Source: Bacillota bacterium
GTDB taxonomy: Bacteria; Bacillota; Clostridia; Acetivibrionales; DTU013
Assembly: GCA_023411575.1 (NCBI GenBank)
Contig: JAEYOP010000071.1
Span: forward strand, 62,001 to 126,000
DNA length: 64,000 nt
Reading direction: 5' to 3'
Shown: positions 24,424-34,032 of the stretch, piece after piece
Layout of the letters: every line of letters begins with the position of its first letter
Numbering within the stretch: position 1 is the stretch's first letter
Program-made: the position numbers and the translations under genes
The notes under the pieces: model-generated
What the model saw: only the letters and a program-made list of their open reading frames with translations
Told to the model about the DNA's origin: nothing
Databases searched by the model: none

Positions 24424-26832
24424 ATGCAGAAAGGTTACGATTTCAGACAGACGGAAAAGGAAATGCAGAAATTATGGAGGGAAGAGGGGGTATACCGGTT
24501 TGACCCCGACAGCCCGAAGGAGATATTTTCAATAGACACGCCGCCTCCGACCGTAAGCGGAAGCCTGCACATCGGGCATGTTTTCTCCTACGCCCAGGCG
24601 GAAATGATCGCGCGCTTCCGGCGCATGCAGGGCTATAATGTGTTTTATCCCTTCGGCTTCGACGACAACGGCCTGCCGACGGAGCGGCTGGTGGAGCGGG
24701 AAGAGGGAGTCCTTGCAAAGGATTTGTCCCGAAGCGAATTTATTGAAAAATGTACGGCAACCACGAAAAAGTATGAGAAGGAATTCAAGGAACTGTGGCA
24801 GTCGCTGGGTTTCTCTGTGGACTGGTCTCTCCAGTACGAGACCATCGGCCCGATGGCGCGGCGTATTTCCCAGAGGTCCTTTCTCCGGCTGTACCGGGAG
24901 GGAAAGGCGTACATGAAGGAATCGCCCGTTCTGTGGTGTACGGAATGCCGGACCTCCATCGCCCAGGCCGAGCTGGATACGGCCGAAAGGGACACCACCT
25001 TCAACTACATCCCGTTTGAATTGACCGGCGAGGCGGCGGCCGGCTGCGGCGATACGGAGCGGAGGCTTGTTGTGGCCACCACGAGGCCCGAGCTTCTTTA
25101 TGGCTGCGTCTGCCTCTTTGTCAACCCGAAGGATGAGAGATTCCTGGGGTATATCGGCCGCAGTGTCCGCGTTCCGCTTTATGGGTATGAAATTCCCGTT
25201 TTGGCGGATGAAGGGGTCTCCATGGAGAAAGGAACCGGCGCCGTCATGTGCGCCACTTTTGGCGACAGCACCGATGCCGAATGGTATGAGAAGCACAAGC
25301 TTCCCTACAGGAAGGTCATCCTGCCGGACGGAACGATCGAGGAGAGCGTTCCCCACATCGGAGGACTGAGGGTTTTCGCGGCAAGAAAAAGGATCCTAAG
25401 CCTCCTGGAAGAAAAGGGACTTCTTTTGAAAGCCGAGAATCTGACCCATACGGTTGCGATCCATGAGCGCTGCGGGAAAGAGATCGAGATCATTCCGTCC
25501 AGGCAGTGGTACATTGACATTCTGTCAGGCAAGGAACGGTTTTTGAAGGCCGCGGAGGAGATCAACTGGTATCCCGCCCATATGAAGAACCGGTATACCC
25601 TCTGGGTCGAGAATCTGAAATGGGACTGGTGCATCTCCAGGCAGCGCTATTTTGGCGTTCCTTTTCCGCTGTGGTACTGCAAGGCTTGCGGGAGGACGAT
25701 CCTGGCTCAGGAGGCTTCCCTGCCGGTCAATCCCCTTGAAGCAGTGCCCGAAGAACCCTGCTCCTGCGGCTGCAACGAATTTATTCCGGAAAGCGCGGTT
25801 TTCGATACCTGGGCCACTTCCTCCGTCACTCCGCTGATCAACGGGCGCTGGGGCGAGGAGGGGGATTTCTCCGAAAGGCTGCTGCCCATGAGCATGCGGA
25901 CCCAGGCCCATGAAATCATCCGGACCTGGACGTTCTATACGATTGTCAAAAGCCTTTACCACACGGGGAAAATTCCGTGGAAGGAGATCATGCTTTGCGG
26001 TTTTGTCCTGGCAAAGAAAGGGGAAAAAATCAGCAAATCAAAGAGCAATTCCGAGCTCTCGCCGGCCGCGCTGATCGAAGCTCATTCCGCCGACGTGATC
26101 CGGTATTGGGCGGCCAACTCCAGGCTTGGCACGGACACTTTCTTTTCCGCCGATGAACTCGGCATAGCCAGGCGTTTTGTCACAAAGCTGCGAAATGCCG
26201 CCGGCTTTGCCATAGCCCACCTGAGGGACCTGGACCGGGAGGCCCCCGTTGCGCTCCTGCCGGTGGACAGATGGATTATGGAACGCTGCCGGCAGACCAC
26301 GGCAAATGCCGCAAGGCTGCTGGAGCAGTATGAGGTGGGCCCGGCGCGGCATGAAATGGACGAGTTCTTCTGGAAGGATTTCTGCGATTATTACCTGGAA
26401 ATCGTAAAGGAACGCCTGTACCAGCCGGATCTCCACGGGCAGGAGGAACGCCGTTCCGCACAGAAGGCGCTTTACTACTGCACGCTCAATATCCTGAAGC
26501 TTTACGCGATCTACGTTCCGCACATAACAGAGCAAATCTATCAGGAGTTTTTCAGGCAGCAGGAGGGCTCTGTTTCTCTGCACAAGCTGACGTGGGAGAG
26601 GGAGGGGTCCGAGGATGCGGACATATTGCTTTTCGGAGAGCTGGTGAAGGATATAATAGCGGGCGCCAGAAAATACAAATCGGAAAATTTCCTTTCGATG
26701 AAAGCGGAGATGCCGGAACTGGTCATCGCTTCGGAAGGGAAATATCCGGAATGGTTCGAGAAGACGCTGAAGGACATTAAAGCCTGCTGCTGTGCAAAGG
26801 AGGTAAAAATACAGTCTTCCGCGGGGCATTGA
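24424..26832 (+). CDS. valS: Valyl-tRNA synthetase
   Basis: 802 residues from the ATG at 24424 (AAAGGAGG upstream); an earlier in-frame ATG at 24361 lies inside the leader terminator. Class I synthetase: HIGH motif as HIGH in GSLHIGHVFSY, DDNGLPTERL in the catalytic core, an editing (CP1) domain with TTRPELLYG, and a KMSKS loop as KISKS (KGEKISKSKSN). Anticodon-binding helices occupy 600-750. TPPPTVSG is typical of ValRS. The protein lacks the long C-terminal coiled coil of ordinary bacterial ValRS, making it the shorter, archaeal-like type also seen in some clostridia. Expression is controlled by the T-box upstream. Confidence 0.9.
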   Translation: MQKGYDFRQTEKEMQKLWREEGVYRFDPDSPKEIFSIDTPPPTVSGSLHIGHVFSYAQAEMIARFRRMQGYNVFYPFGFDDNGLPTERLVEREEGVLAKDLSRSEFIEKCTATTKKYEKEFKELWQSLGFSVDWSLQYETIGPMARRISQRSFLRLYREGKAYMKESPVLWCTECRTSIAQAELDTAERDTTFNYIPFELTGEAAAGCGDTERRLVVATTRPELLYGCVCLFVNPKDERFLGYIGRSVRVPLYGYEIPVLADEGVSMEKGTGAVMCATFGDSTDAEWYEKHKLPYRKVILPDGTIEESVPHIGGLRVFAARKRILSLLEEKGLLLKAENLTHTVAIHERCGKEIEIIPSRQWYIDILSGKERFLKAAEEINWYPAHMKNRYTLWVENLKWDWCISRQRYFGVPFPLWYCKACGRTILAQEASLPVNPLEAVPEEPCSCGCNEFIPESAVFDTWATSSVTPLINGRWGEEGDFSERLLPMSMRTQAHEIIRTWTFYTIVKSLYHTGKIPWKEIMLCGFVLAKKGEKISKSKSNSELSPAALIEAHSADVIRYWAANSRLGTDTFFSADELGIARRFVTKLRNAAGFAIAHLRDLDREAPVALLPVDRWIMERCRQTTANAARLLEQYEVGPARHEMDEFFWKDFCDYYLEIVKERLYQPDLHGQEERRSAQKALYYCTLNILKLYAIYVPHITEQIYQEFFRQQEGSVSLHKLTWEREGSEDADILLFGELVKDIIAGARKYKSENFLSMKAEMPELVIASEGKYPEWFEKTLKDIKACCCAKEVKIQSSAGH

Positions 26833-26899
26833 AAAAGGACTTGTATCTCCGCCCCGGAAGAATTAAAATAAGTGTGATAAAATGTAACGGGAGAGCGAC

Positions 26900-27157
26900 A
26901 TGAATTGCAGACCGGGATGCGGCGCCTGCTGTATAGCGCCCTCCATCACTTCAGCCATACCGGGGATGCCGGGCGGGAAACCGGCGGGCGTCCGGTGCGT
27001 CAACCTGACCGGGGACAACAAATGCAGGCTTTTCGGGAAACCCGAAAGGCCTAAGGTTTGTATAGGGCTTCAGCCATCGGAGGAGCTTTGCGGGGAATCG
27101 GCGGAAGAGGCGATGGCATACCTGCTGTTTCTGGAGGAAGAAACGAAGCCCCGCTAG
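26900..27157 (+). CDS. YkgJ-family cysteine-cluster protein
   Basis: 85 residues with the pattern CxxxCGACC at the N terminus (C3, C7, C10, C11), then CRLF and RPKVC..Q. This is the UPF0153/YkgJ metal-chelating fold, usually a zinc or Fe-S binding protein of unknown role. Ribosome site GGGAGAG. The stop shares the bases CTAG with the stop of the leftward kinase gene, so the two genes converge with a 4-bp overlap. Confidence 0.85.
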   Translation: MNCRPGCGACCIAPSITSAIPGMPGGKPAGVRCVNLTGDNKCRLFGKPERPKVCIGLQPSEELCGESAEEAMAYLLFLEEETKPR

Positions 27158-28938
27158 CTTTCCAACGGAAGGACCACGGTTACTTTTGTGGAAACATAGG
27201 GCTCCGACTCGATAGTGATTTCATATTCGTCCCCGTAAACGTATTTGATCCGGTATCGGATATTGTTGATTCCCACGGCTTTATTCTCATCGCCGTTCAA
27301 TATCCGGTTTTTGGTATATTCGTCAATTCCCTTTCCGTTATCTTCCACAATAAAAACCCTTTTGCCGTCCCGGATGAAGCCGTTGATCCGAAGAACCCCC
27401 ATATACCGGAGGTTTTCGAACCCATGGACGATGGAGTTTTCAACCAGAGGCTGCAGGAAGAATTTTGGAACGGAGTACCGGTACAATTCGGGTTCAATGT
27501 CGTATTGCACTTCAAACTGCTTATTATGCCGGCGCTGCATGACTTTCAGATAATTATGCGTATGCTTCCAGTCATCCTTGAAAGAGACCAGGTGGGAAGA
27601 GGCTTTCAGCGTGTAATCCATCATTTCGGAAAGCTCCACGACCATGTCGCTCAATTCATACTCCTTGATTCGGATCAGTTCCAGGTTGATCATGTTGAGC
27701 GAATTCGACAGAAAATGGGGATTCAGTTGAAGATTGTAGGCATTGAGCTCTGCTTCCTTTTTCATAATAATGGCTTCGTAATTTTCCCGGATCAACTGTT
27801 GAATGCGTCCGTTCATGGTATTAAAACGCCGGATCAGCTGGCGCAGCTCCTTGGAGCCGCTTTCCCGGACTTCCGTATCGAAACGGCCCTGGCCGCTTTC
27901 CTTCATGCCGCGCCGGAGCGATTCCATCGGGCTCAGGATGCTGCCGGAGATGAACATGACGACGATCAGCGGGAGGACTACGAGAAAGGCCAGAATGAGC
28001 AGCATGTTCCGGACGATGATTTTAATATAATCCTCCATCAGCACCTTCTTTTCCAGCACGACGCCCGACAGCCAGCCTGTCTTGACGGAGGTGTCGAAGC
28101 AGACGATATAGCTTTTTCCGTCAATTTGGACGGTGTTAAAGCCGCTGCGTTTCTCCAGGGCCGCCTCGAGCCAGGGCGTATCCAGCTTTGTTCCCAGCAG
28201 GGCGCGGTCGGAATGGAAAACGACAGTACTGTCGGGAGCAACTACGAAAGAATCGCCCTTCAGATAACGGCTGCTGGTGGCGAATATATTTTTATAAATA
28301 TCATCGGAAAAATTCAAAACCAATACGACATAGTCGTCGTCGAAGGTCCGGATCATTTTTGCCGCGGAAAACACATACTGGTATAAATTATGCTTGGAAG
28401 GGATGTATTGCTGACCGAACATTTTAAAAAAGTCATAGGTGGGAATCCAGACCGTTTTGCCATGGGCCTCCGCGGCTTTGCGGTAAACCTCCGTATCCTG
28501 GAAATGCTCCACCGGCAGGATGGTCGGGTAGGCGGTCTGGCCGAATACCGTCCGCTTTGTAACAAGATTGGTGGAAAAAACCTCGCCGCTGTAAAGGAAG
28601 TACTTGTTCAGCAGGGTGGTGATGCTGCGGTCCAGATTGTAAATATCGAATATGTTTTCGGCACGGTGATAAGTGTCGAGATAGCCGGCGAGATCGTTAT
28701 CCACCATCAGGCCGTTTGCATATTCGTTGAGAAGTCCCAGCTTCTGATCGATGATCAGGTTGTTTTTGGCCAGAATATCCGTTGTGTCTGCCGTAACCAT
28801 ATTGTAAAGGACATCGCTCGTCGTCTTGAAATAGATGAAACCAGTCATGGCCAGCAATAAGGTAACGATAATAATATAGACGACAATAAATTTGCCCTTC
28901 AGTCCGAGATTGCTGAAAAAATTCTCCCGTGGCTTCAT
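27154..28938 (-). CDS. YesM-like sensor histidine kinase
   Basis: 594 residues from the ATG at 28938 (AGGAGG upstream; longer in-frame start at 29034 would run into the regulator gene). Membrane helix about 17-38, extracellular double-Cache-like sensor (about 39-290), second helix (about 293-316), HAMP domain (about 318-370), then a His_kinase motif LNPHFLSNSLNMINLELI and an ATPase domain with VENSIVHGF and DNGKGID. Family members sense sugars or sugar-binding proteins and drive an AraC-type partner. It lies 16 bp after the regulator gene and diverges from a sugar ABC operon, so regulation of that operon by arabinose-type sugars is likely. Confidence 0.9.
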   Translation of the reverse strand: MKPRENFFSNLGLKGKFIVVYIIIVTLLLAMTGFIYFKTTSDVLYNMVTADTTDILAKNNLIIDQKLGLLNEYANGLMVDNDLAGYLDTYHRAENIFDIYNLDRSITTLLNKYFLYSGEVFSTNLVTKRTVFGQTAYPTILPVEHFQDTEVYRKAAEAHGKTVWIPTYDFFKMFGQQYIPSKHNLYQYVFSAAKMIRTFDDDYVVLVLNFSDDIYKNIFATSSRYLKGDSFVVAPDSTVVFHSDRALLGTKLDTPWLEAALEKRSGFNTVQIDGKSYIVCFDTSVKTGWLSGVVLEKKVLMEDYIKIIVRNMLLILAFLVVLPLIVVMFISGSILSPMESLRRGMKESGQGRFDTEVRESGSKELRQLIRRFNTMNGRIQQLIRENYEAIIMKKEAELNAYNLQLNPHFLSNSLNMINLELIRIKEYELSDMVVELSEMMDYTLKASSHLVSFKDDWKHTHNYLKVMQRRHNKQFEVQYDIEPELYRYSVPKFFLQPLVENSIVHGFENLRYMGVLRINGFIRDGKRVFIVEDNGKGIDEYTKNRILNGDENKAVGINNIRYRIKYVYGDEYEITIESEPYVSTKVTVVLPLES

Positions 28939-28954
28939 AATACCTCCTGAAAGC

Positions 28955-30529
28955 TTAAAATGGCCGGCTGCGGTAATGGTTCGGGGAAATGCCCACTTCC
29001 TTCCGGAACAGCTTGACAAAGTAGGCCACGTCATTGTACCCGGCGCGCCGGGCTACTTCATAAACCTTTAAACCGGTTTCCCTCAGCAGGCGCTTGGCCT
29101 CGTCAATCCGAACCCGGATGAGATACTCCTTGAAGCCTGCCTCCGAATGTGTTTTAAAAAGCATGCTGATATAACTCGGGTTAAAATGAAAATGGTCCGC
29201 AATCCGTTCGAGGCTGATGTCCTCCTTGAAATTATCGTGGATATAGTTCCGGATGCTTTCAATGATCTCAACGGTAGCCGTATTGTCCCGCTTCTGGCGG
29301 TATACGGTCAGTTCCGCGAGATAATTGAGCAGAACGCCGCTCAACTCCGCCAGGGAGCCGCAAGTATTGACGACGGCGATGATATCGTCCTTCACATGAT
29401 GCTGAACGTGCTTTTTCGCCGATAATGCAATATGGAGGAAATGTTCCCGCAGCTTGTACGAATTCACGACATGGCTGCCGTTGGAATAATTTTCGCAAAA
29501 GGTATCCAACTGCTCCCGGATGCCATCCAGGTTGGAGGCGCGGAAGCGGTCGAGAACTTTGTTTTCCAAAGAATACAGGATGGAATCGTCTATGGAGGGA
29601 AGCAGTTTAACGCTGTCGTAGCACAAACAGCCGGGCGACGAAATCAGAAAAGTGTCATCCAGCGCCTCCAGGGCCTGCTTCATGCATATCTGCAAATGAT
29701 CCGTGATCGGCGACGCCGCTTCGCTCAATCCGATCCTGGCCTTTACGGGAAAAGCGGATTCCAGCTCATCAATGAACCGCAGGAGGCAGGATGCCGCAGC
29801 TTCCGGAGCAATGCCTCCCTGGCTGTCGATGATGCTTGCCAGCATCCAATTCTGCTCATCATAAAGGAGGCTCAATACGGAGGTGTCTCCGGTAAAAAGC
29901 TCTTTCAAACGGATTTTGCAGAAAGCGGTTACTTCCGCAAGGGGAAGCGGGGCTTTCGCTGTTTGCGGTTTCGGTATAATACCGGTTACGGCGGTCAGAC
30001 CGGAACCGTTCCATTTAAAATTGGATTTGAGCCATTCGCCCTGCGCATCGTCCAATTTGCCAAAAAGCCAATCCCGGAGCTGTTTTTCCAGATAAACCGG
30101 CCGGTAGCTTTCGAGCTGCTCGTTCAGGTCCTTTATATGATCCCGGTTTTCGGCTTTCAGCCGTATCTGCTGTTCGATCTTATCCATCAGGCCGGTCAGT
30201 TTGGAAACGGAAACCGGTTTGATCAAATAGCCGATTACGCCGTAATCGATCGCTCTGCGCGCGTATTCGAAATCGCTGTATGCGCTGATGATGGCTAGAA
30301 TCGTATCCGGCTTTGTTTTCATGATCTGTTCGGAAAGCTCAAGTCCGTCCATGACCGGCATCCTTATATCGCTTATCACGACATCCGCCGGGTGACTTCC
30401 GACATAATCAAGCGCTTTTATGGAGTTGTCAAAAGAGATCACTTCATAATGCGGGTACAATTCTCGTATGATATTGGATAAAATCGCAAGCTGGCCCGAC
30501 TCATCGTCCACAAGCACCAATCTGTTCAA
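28955..30529 (-). CDS. YesN-like AraC-type response regulator
   Basis: 524 residues from a TTG at 30529 with GGGGAGGTG upstream; the domain starts immediately (LVLVDDE). Receiver (1-120) with phospho-acceptor in ISDIRMPVMDG and K in LIKPVS, a long helical middle region, and a C-terminal AraC HTH (about 415-520: ISLERIADHFHFNPSYISMLF and VYEVARRAGYNDVAYFVKLF). Usual partner of YesM-type kinases, regulating carbohydrate transport and hydrolase genes. First gene of the leftward pair. Confidence 0.92.
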   Translation of the reverse strand: MNRLVLVDDESGQLAILSNIIRELYPHYEVISFDNSIKALDYVGSHPADVVISDIRMPVMDGLELSEQIMKTKPDTILAIISAYSDFEYARRAIDYGVIGYLIKPVSVSKLTGLMDKIEQQIRLKAENRDHIKDLNEQLESYRPVYLEKQLRDWLFGKLDDAQGEWLKSNFKWNGSGLTAVTGIIPKPQTAKAPLPLAEVTAFCKIRLKELFTGDTSVLSLLYDEQNWMLASIIDSQGGIAPEAAASCLLRFIDELESAFPVKARIGLSEAASPITDHLQICMKQALEALDDTFLISSPGCLCYDSVKLLPSIDDSILYSLENKVLDRFRASNLDGIREQLDTFCENYSNGSHVVNSYKLREHFLHIALSAKKHVQHHVKDDIIAVVNTCGSLAELSGVLLNYLAELTVYRQKRDNTATVEIIESIRNYIHDNFKEDISLERIADHFHFNPSYISMLFKTHSEAGFKEYLIRVRIDEAKRLLRETGLKVYEVARRAGYNDVAYFVKLFRKEVGISPNHYRSRPF

Positions 30530-30714
30530 CCTGACACCTCCCCGGATACGGCCTTTCCCATAAGTAAAGAATAACACCGCTCAGGCAATTTATAAAGTAT
30601 GTACGGACCAAGACCAAAAACAAAGACAATAATCAAAAGTCTTTCCTATAGGAATCCGGATTTTATCCATGGTATCCTATGAACATAATAAAACTTTCCG
30701 AGGAGGGAATGAAA

Positions 30715-32130
30715 GTGAAAAAAATGACAAGATTCATGGCAATGGCGCTCGCAACGGTCTTTCTTATGGGGGCTGTCCTGACTGGCTGCGGGGCGCAGCA
30801 GCAGGAAACGCCCGCCGCAACGGACCAGGGAACTGCAACAGCAACAGAACCGGCGGCAACGGAACAGCCCAAGGAAAATGTTACCCTCAACTACACCTAC
30901 TGGGGCGGACCGTTTGAAAAGCCGACAATGGAAAAGCTTATCGCGGCCTTTGAGGAAAAGTATCCTTATATCAAGGTGCAGGGCCAGCATATCCCGGCGG
31001 ATTACGAAGCCAAAATGAGCGCCATGGTGGCCGGAAACGAAGCACCGGACCTTGGCTATATCAGGGACTTTATGGCGTTGGACTTCGCTAAGCAGGGGAT
31101 GCTGTACAACATATTCGATCTGATCGACAAGGACGGTACCATCAGCCGTGACGATTTCATTGAAAACCTCTTCCTGTATTGGGACAAGGACAAGTCCTAC
31201 GGTATGTATACAGCAACGGAAGCCTACGGGCTGTTCTACAACAAGGAAGCCTTCAAGGAAGCCGGTATAGACGGCCTGCCCACCAGCATGGACAAGGCTC
31301 TCACCTGGGATCAACTGGTTGAAATCGCCAGGAAGCTCACCATAGACCAGAATGGCAAAAATGCTACGGAGCCGGGCTTCGACAGCACAAAAATCAAACA
31401 GTACGGCATCCGGTTCGATTTTAATCAAGGCGCTTATATGCCTCTTGTCCAATCCAACGGCGGCGATTACGTAACCGACGACAATCAATTCGGACTGGCC
31501 CAGCCAAAAGCACTGGAAGTCATCCAGAACCTGTCCGACCTCATCACCAAATACCACGTGGCGCCGTCGCCGGCAGAAGCAAAATCGCTTCCCTCCACGG
31601 CAGTAAGTCTTACGACCCGACAGGCCGCCATCATCATGATCGGTCAGTGGGTGCTGCTGGATCTTGCGGAAAGCGGCGTGGACTACGGGGTAGGCGTACT
31701 TCCGAACATGGGCCAATATGTGACTTCACCCGGCTGGGGCACGATCGGCATTTTCAAATCCTCCCAGCACCCGGAAGAAGCATACCTGTTCTGGAAGTGG
31801 CTCTGCAGCACGGAAAACTCCATGGACGCGCACAAAGCCGGCTTGTGGATGCCGCTTATGAAAAAATATTATACCGACGAAAATCTGATCAAGGAATGGG
31901 CAACAGGAAATCCGGCACATCCGGAAGGCTACGTGGATGCGATTATGAAGCCGGCGCTCACAAACCTGAAACAGCATCCTTCCTCTTATGTAAAGAATTT
32001 CCCGAAGATAGACGCGCTTGTACAGCCGGCGCTTGAGAGAATCTATATGGGCCAGGAAACGGCCGAGCAGGCAATGAAGAAGATCGAACCTGAAGTCAGC
32101 AAATTGATTGAAGGAAAATATACGAAATAG
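30715..32130 (+). CDS. Sugar ABC transporter solute-binding lipoprotein
   Basis: 471 residues from a GTG at 30715, preferred because GGAGG is 11 bases upstream and the ATG at 30709 sits too near it. Signal peptide with lipobox LTGC, acylated C25, then a Thr/Ala/Gln linker and the SBP_bac_1 fold (TYWGGPFEKPTMEKLIAAFE..YPYIKV; FAKQGMLYNIFDLI; GMYTATEAYGLFYNKEAF). It binds an oligosaccharide on the outer face of the membrane and passes it to the two permeases downstream. It is the first gene of the importer operon, divergent from the YesM/YesN pair. Ligand suggested by the adjacent GH127 gene: arabinose-containing oligosaccharides. Confidence 0.92.
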   Translation: MKKMTRFMAMALATVFLMGAVLTGCGAQQQETPAATDQGTATATEPAATEQPKENVTLNYTYWGGPFEKPTMEKLIAAFEEKYPYIKVQGQHIPADYEAKMSAMVAGNEAPDLGYIRDFMALDFAKQGMLYNIFDLIDKDGTISRDDFIENLFLYWDKDKSYGMYTATEAYGLFYNKEAFKEAGIDGLPTSMDKALTWDQLVEIARKLTIDQNGKNATEPGFDSTKIKQYGIRFDFNQGAYMPLVQSNGGDYVTDDNQFGLAQPKALEVIQNLSDLITKYHVAPSPAEAKSLPSTAVSLTTRQAAIIMIGQWVLLDLAESGVDYGVGVLPNMGQYVTSPGWGTIGIFKSSQHPEEAYLFWKWLCSTENSMDAHKAGLWMPLMKKYYTDENLIKEWATGNPAHPEGYVDAIMKPALTNLKQHPSSYVKNFPKIDALVQPALERIYMGQETAEQAMKKIEPEVSKLIEGKYTK

Positions 32131-32142
32131 CACAATGGGGAG

Positions 32143-32184
32143 AAAAGGCGGCAGCACATTGTAACGGGCGTCTGCCGCCTTTTC
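32143..32184 (+). terminator. Hairpin between binding protein and permease genes
   Basis: AAAAGGCGGCAG at 32143-32154 pairs with CTGCCGCCTTTT at 32172-32183, with a 17-base loop and a short T-rich end. As in other ABC operons, it probably attenuates transcription or protects the 5' message, allowing more binding protein than permease. Confidence 0.7.
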
Positions 32185-32240
32185 CATACCCCGGCCCGGC
32201 ATAAGGGCAAAGAGCATCATGAATTCCGGAGGGTATCACA

Positions 32241-33158
32241 ATGGCAGCAATTGCAATGAAGCCTGCGAAGAGCAAAAGGCAGAGAAAGGAAACGATATCG
32301 GGCGTACTGTTCACGCTCCCAGCGATCATAGGTTTCATTCTGTTTTCTGCAGGTCCGATGATTTCAAGCTTTCTTTTAAGCTTTACCAATTACTCCGTCA
32401 CCAGGCCCACCAGCTTTATCGGTTTGGCGAATTATGCGGAACTGTTTTCCGGCCGGGACACGTTTTTTTACAATTCGCTGAAGGTCACTCTGATTTTCGT
32501 TGCGATGAATGTGCCCGTTTGTATCGGTACGGCCTTTCTAATTGCGCTGATACTGAACAGCAGGAAGCTGACAGGTCTGCCTGTACTGAGGGCGGCGTTC
32601 TATATTCCTACTATTGTACCGATCATTGCTACGGCGATGATTTATATGTGGATGATGAGTCCGGACTTCGGACTGTTCAACTCAATATTGAATCTTTTTG
32701 GAATTCCTCCGAGCAAGTGGATCTACGCGGAAAAATCCGTGCTCCCGTCCCTGCTGCTCATGACGGCCTGGGGCTCGGGAAACATCATGGTGGTGTTCCT
32801 TGCGGGACTCCAGGGAATACCGGGACATCTTTATGAAGCCATTGTAGTGGACGGAGGCGGCGCGTGGACAAAGTTCCGCCATGTAACGCTTCCCTTGATG
32901 ACGCCGACCATCTTCTTCAATGCGATCATGTTTCTGATTTCCAGCATGCAGGCCTTCCTGCAGGCATACATCATGACCCAGGGCGGACCGAACAATTCCA
33001 CCAACTTTCTGGTATATTACCTCTACAGGGTGGCGTTCGAGTTCCAGGAAATCGGGAAGGCCACTTCACTGGGCTGGGTGCTGTTCCTGATCATTGTCGC
33101 GGTTTCGGTCCTGCTGTTCTGGTCGTCCAAATACTGGGTGGTTTATGGAGATGAATAA
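32241..33158 (+). CDS. Sugar ABC transporter permease (MalF/UgpA type)
   Basis: 305 residues, six predicted membrane helices. The EAA loop that contacts the ATPase reads EAIVVDGGGAWTKFRHVTLPLM. Helix signatures include FTLPAIIGFILF and NFLVYYLYR. Ribosome site GGAGGG. First of two permeases; the second starts 1 bp after its stop. No ATP-binding gene lies in the operon, so a shared MsmK/UgpC-type ATPase is required. Confidence 0.93.
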   Translation: MAAIAMKPAKSKRQRKETISGVLFTLPAIIGFILFSAGPMISSFLLSFTNYSVTRPTSFIGLANYAELFSGRDTFFYNSLKVTLIFVAMNVPVCIGTAFLIALILNSRKLTGLPVLRAAFYIPTIVPIIATAMIYMWMMSPDFGLFNSILNLFGIPPSKWIYAEKSVLPSLLLMTAWGSGNIMVVFLAGLQGIPGHLYEAIVVDGGGAWTKFRHVTLPLMTPTIFFNAIMFLISSMQAFLQAYIMTQGGPNNSTNFLVYYLYRVAFEFQEIGKATSLGWVLFLIIVAVSVLLFWSSKYWVVYGDE

Positions 33159-33159
33159 T

Positions 33160-34011
33160 ATGTTTGAAAAAACAAAAAATAGAATTTACAGCGTCCTTGT
33201 CGGTATTATCGCATTGATCTGGCTCATCCCGTTTTACTGGATGCTTCGGAGCGCCTTTATGAATATCAGCCAGATCTTTGCTTATCCGCCGGTACTGTTT
33301 CCGTCCCCCGTCAAATGGGATAATATAAAAAACGCATTGACTTCGCTCCCTTTCGACAGCTATTTTAAGAACACCTTCCTCATAGTCCTTCTTTGCGTGG
33401 CGGGAATTTTGATCTCGTGCTCCTTGAGCGCATATGGCTTTTCAAGAGTGCACTGGAAGTACAGGGATGCGGTTTTCTATATCCTGATGTCCAGCATCAT
33501 GCTCCCGTATTTTGCCACTTTGATACCCAATTTCATCCTGTGGACGAAGCTGGGCCTTACCAACACGTTTGTTCCGCTCACGCTGCCTTCCTGGTTCGGA
33601 ATGGGGACGGCAAGCATCTTCGGGGGAGGCATGTTCAACATTTTCCTTCTCCGGCAATTCTTCCGCTCCATTCCGAAGGAACTGGACGAAGCGGCATTTG
33701 TGGATGGCGCAGGCCATTTTACGATTTTTTCAAAGGTCATTCTGCCGCTGTCCAAGCCTGCTCTGATCTGCGTGGGGCTCTTCACCTTCCTAAACACCTG
33801 GAATGATTTTATCAATCCGTTGATTTACCTGAGCAGTGAAAAGAAATATACCATCCAGCTTGGGTTAAGAACCTTCATAGGATTGTACAGCTCGCAATGG
33901 AACCTCTTGATGATGGCGGCGCTTACGGCTATCGTACCGGTGCTGATCGTGTTCTTCATAGGACAGAAATACTTTGTGGAAGGGATTGCAACAACAGGCT
34001 TAAAGGGATAG
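33160..34011 (+). CDS. Sugar ABC transporter permease (MalG/UgpE type)
   Basis: 283 residues from the ATG at 33160 (GGAG nine bases upstream, one base after the previous stop). Six membrane helices; EAA loop DEAAFVDGAGHFTIFSKVILPLSKPAL. The inner-membrane partner of the preceding permease in the importer. An in-frame start at 33094 overlaps the upstream gene and is less likely. Confidence 0.93.
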   Translation: MFEKTKNRIYSVLVGIIALIWLIPFYWMLRSAFMNISQIFAYPPVLFPSPVKWDNIKNALTSLPFDSYFKNTFLIVLLCVAGILISCSLSAYGFSRVHWKYRDAVFYILMSSIMLPYFATLIPNFILWTKLGLTNTFVPLTLPSWFGMGTASIFGGGMFNIFLLRQFFRSIPKELDEAAFVDGAGHFTIFSKVILPLSKPALICVGLFTFLNTWNDFINPLIYLSSEKKYTIQLGLRTFIGLYSSQWNLLMMAALTAIVPVLIVFFIGQKYFVEGIATTGLKG

Positions 34012-34032
34012 AAAAATGCATGGAGGGATATT

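Noticed and set aside
26833..26899. Promoter before the YkgJ-like gene
   Set aside because: A TGATAAAAT-like box is seen but no acceptable -35 at proper distance.
27058..28386. 442-residue plus-strand ORF over the YesM-like kinase
   Set aside because: The kinase on the minus strand has full domains and a ribosome site; this is antisense.
30530..30714. Divergent promoter boxes between regulator and importer
   Set aside because: TTGGTC and TATAAA-like matches exist but spacing and quality are too weak to place promoters.
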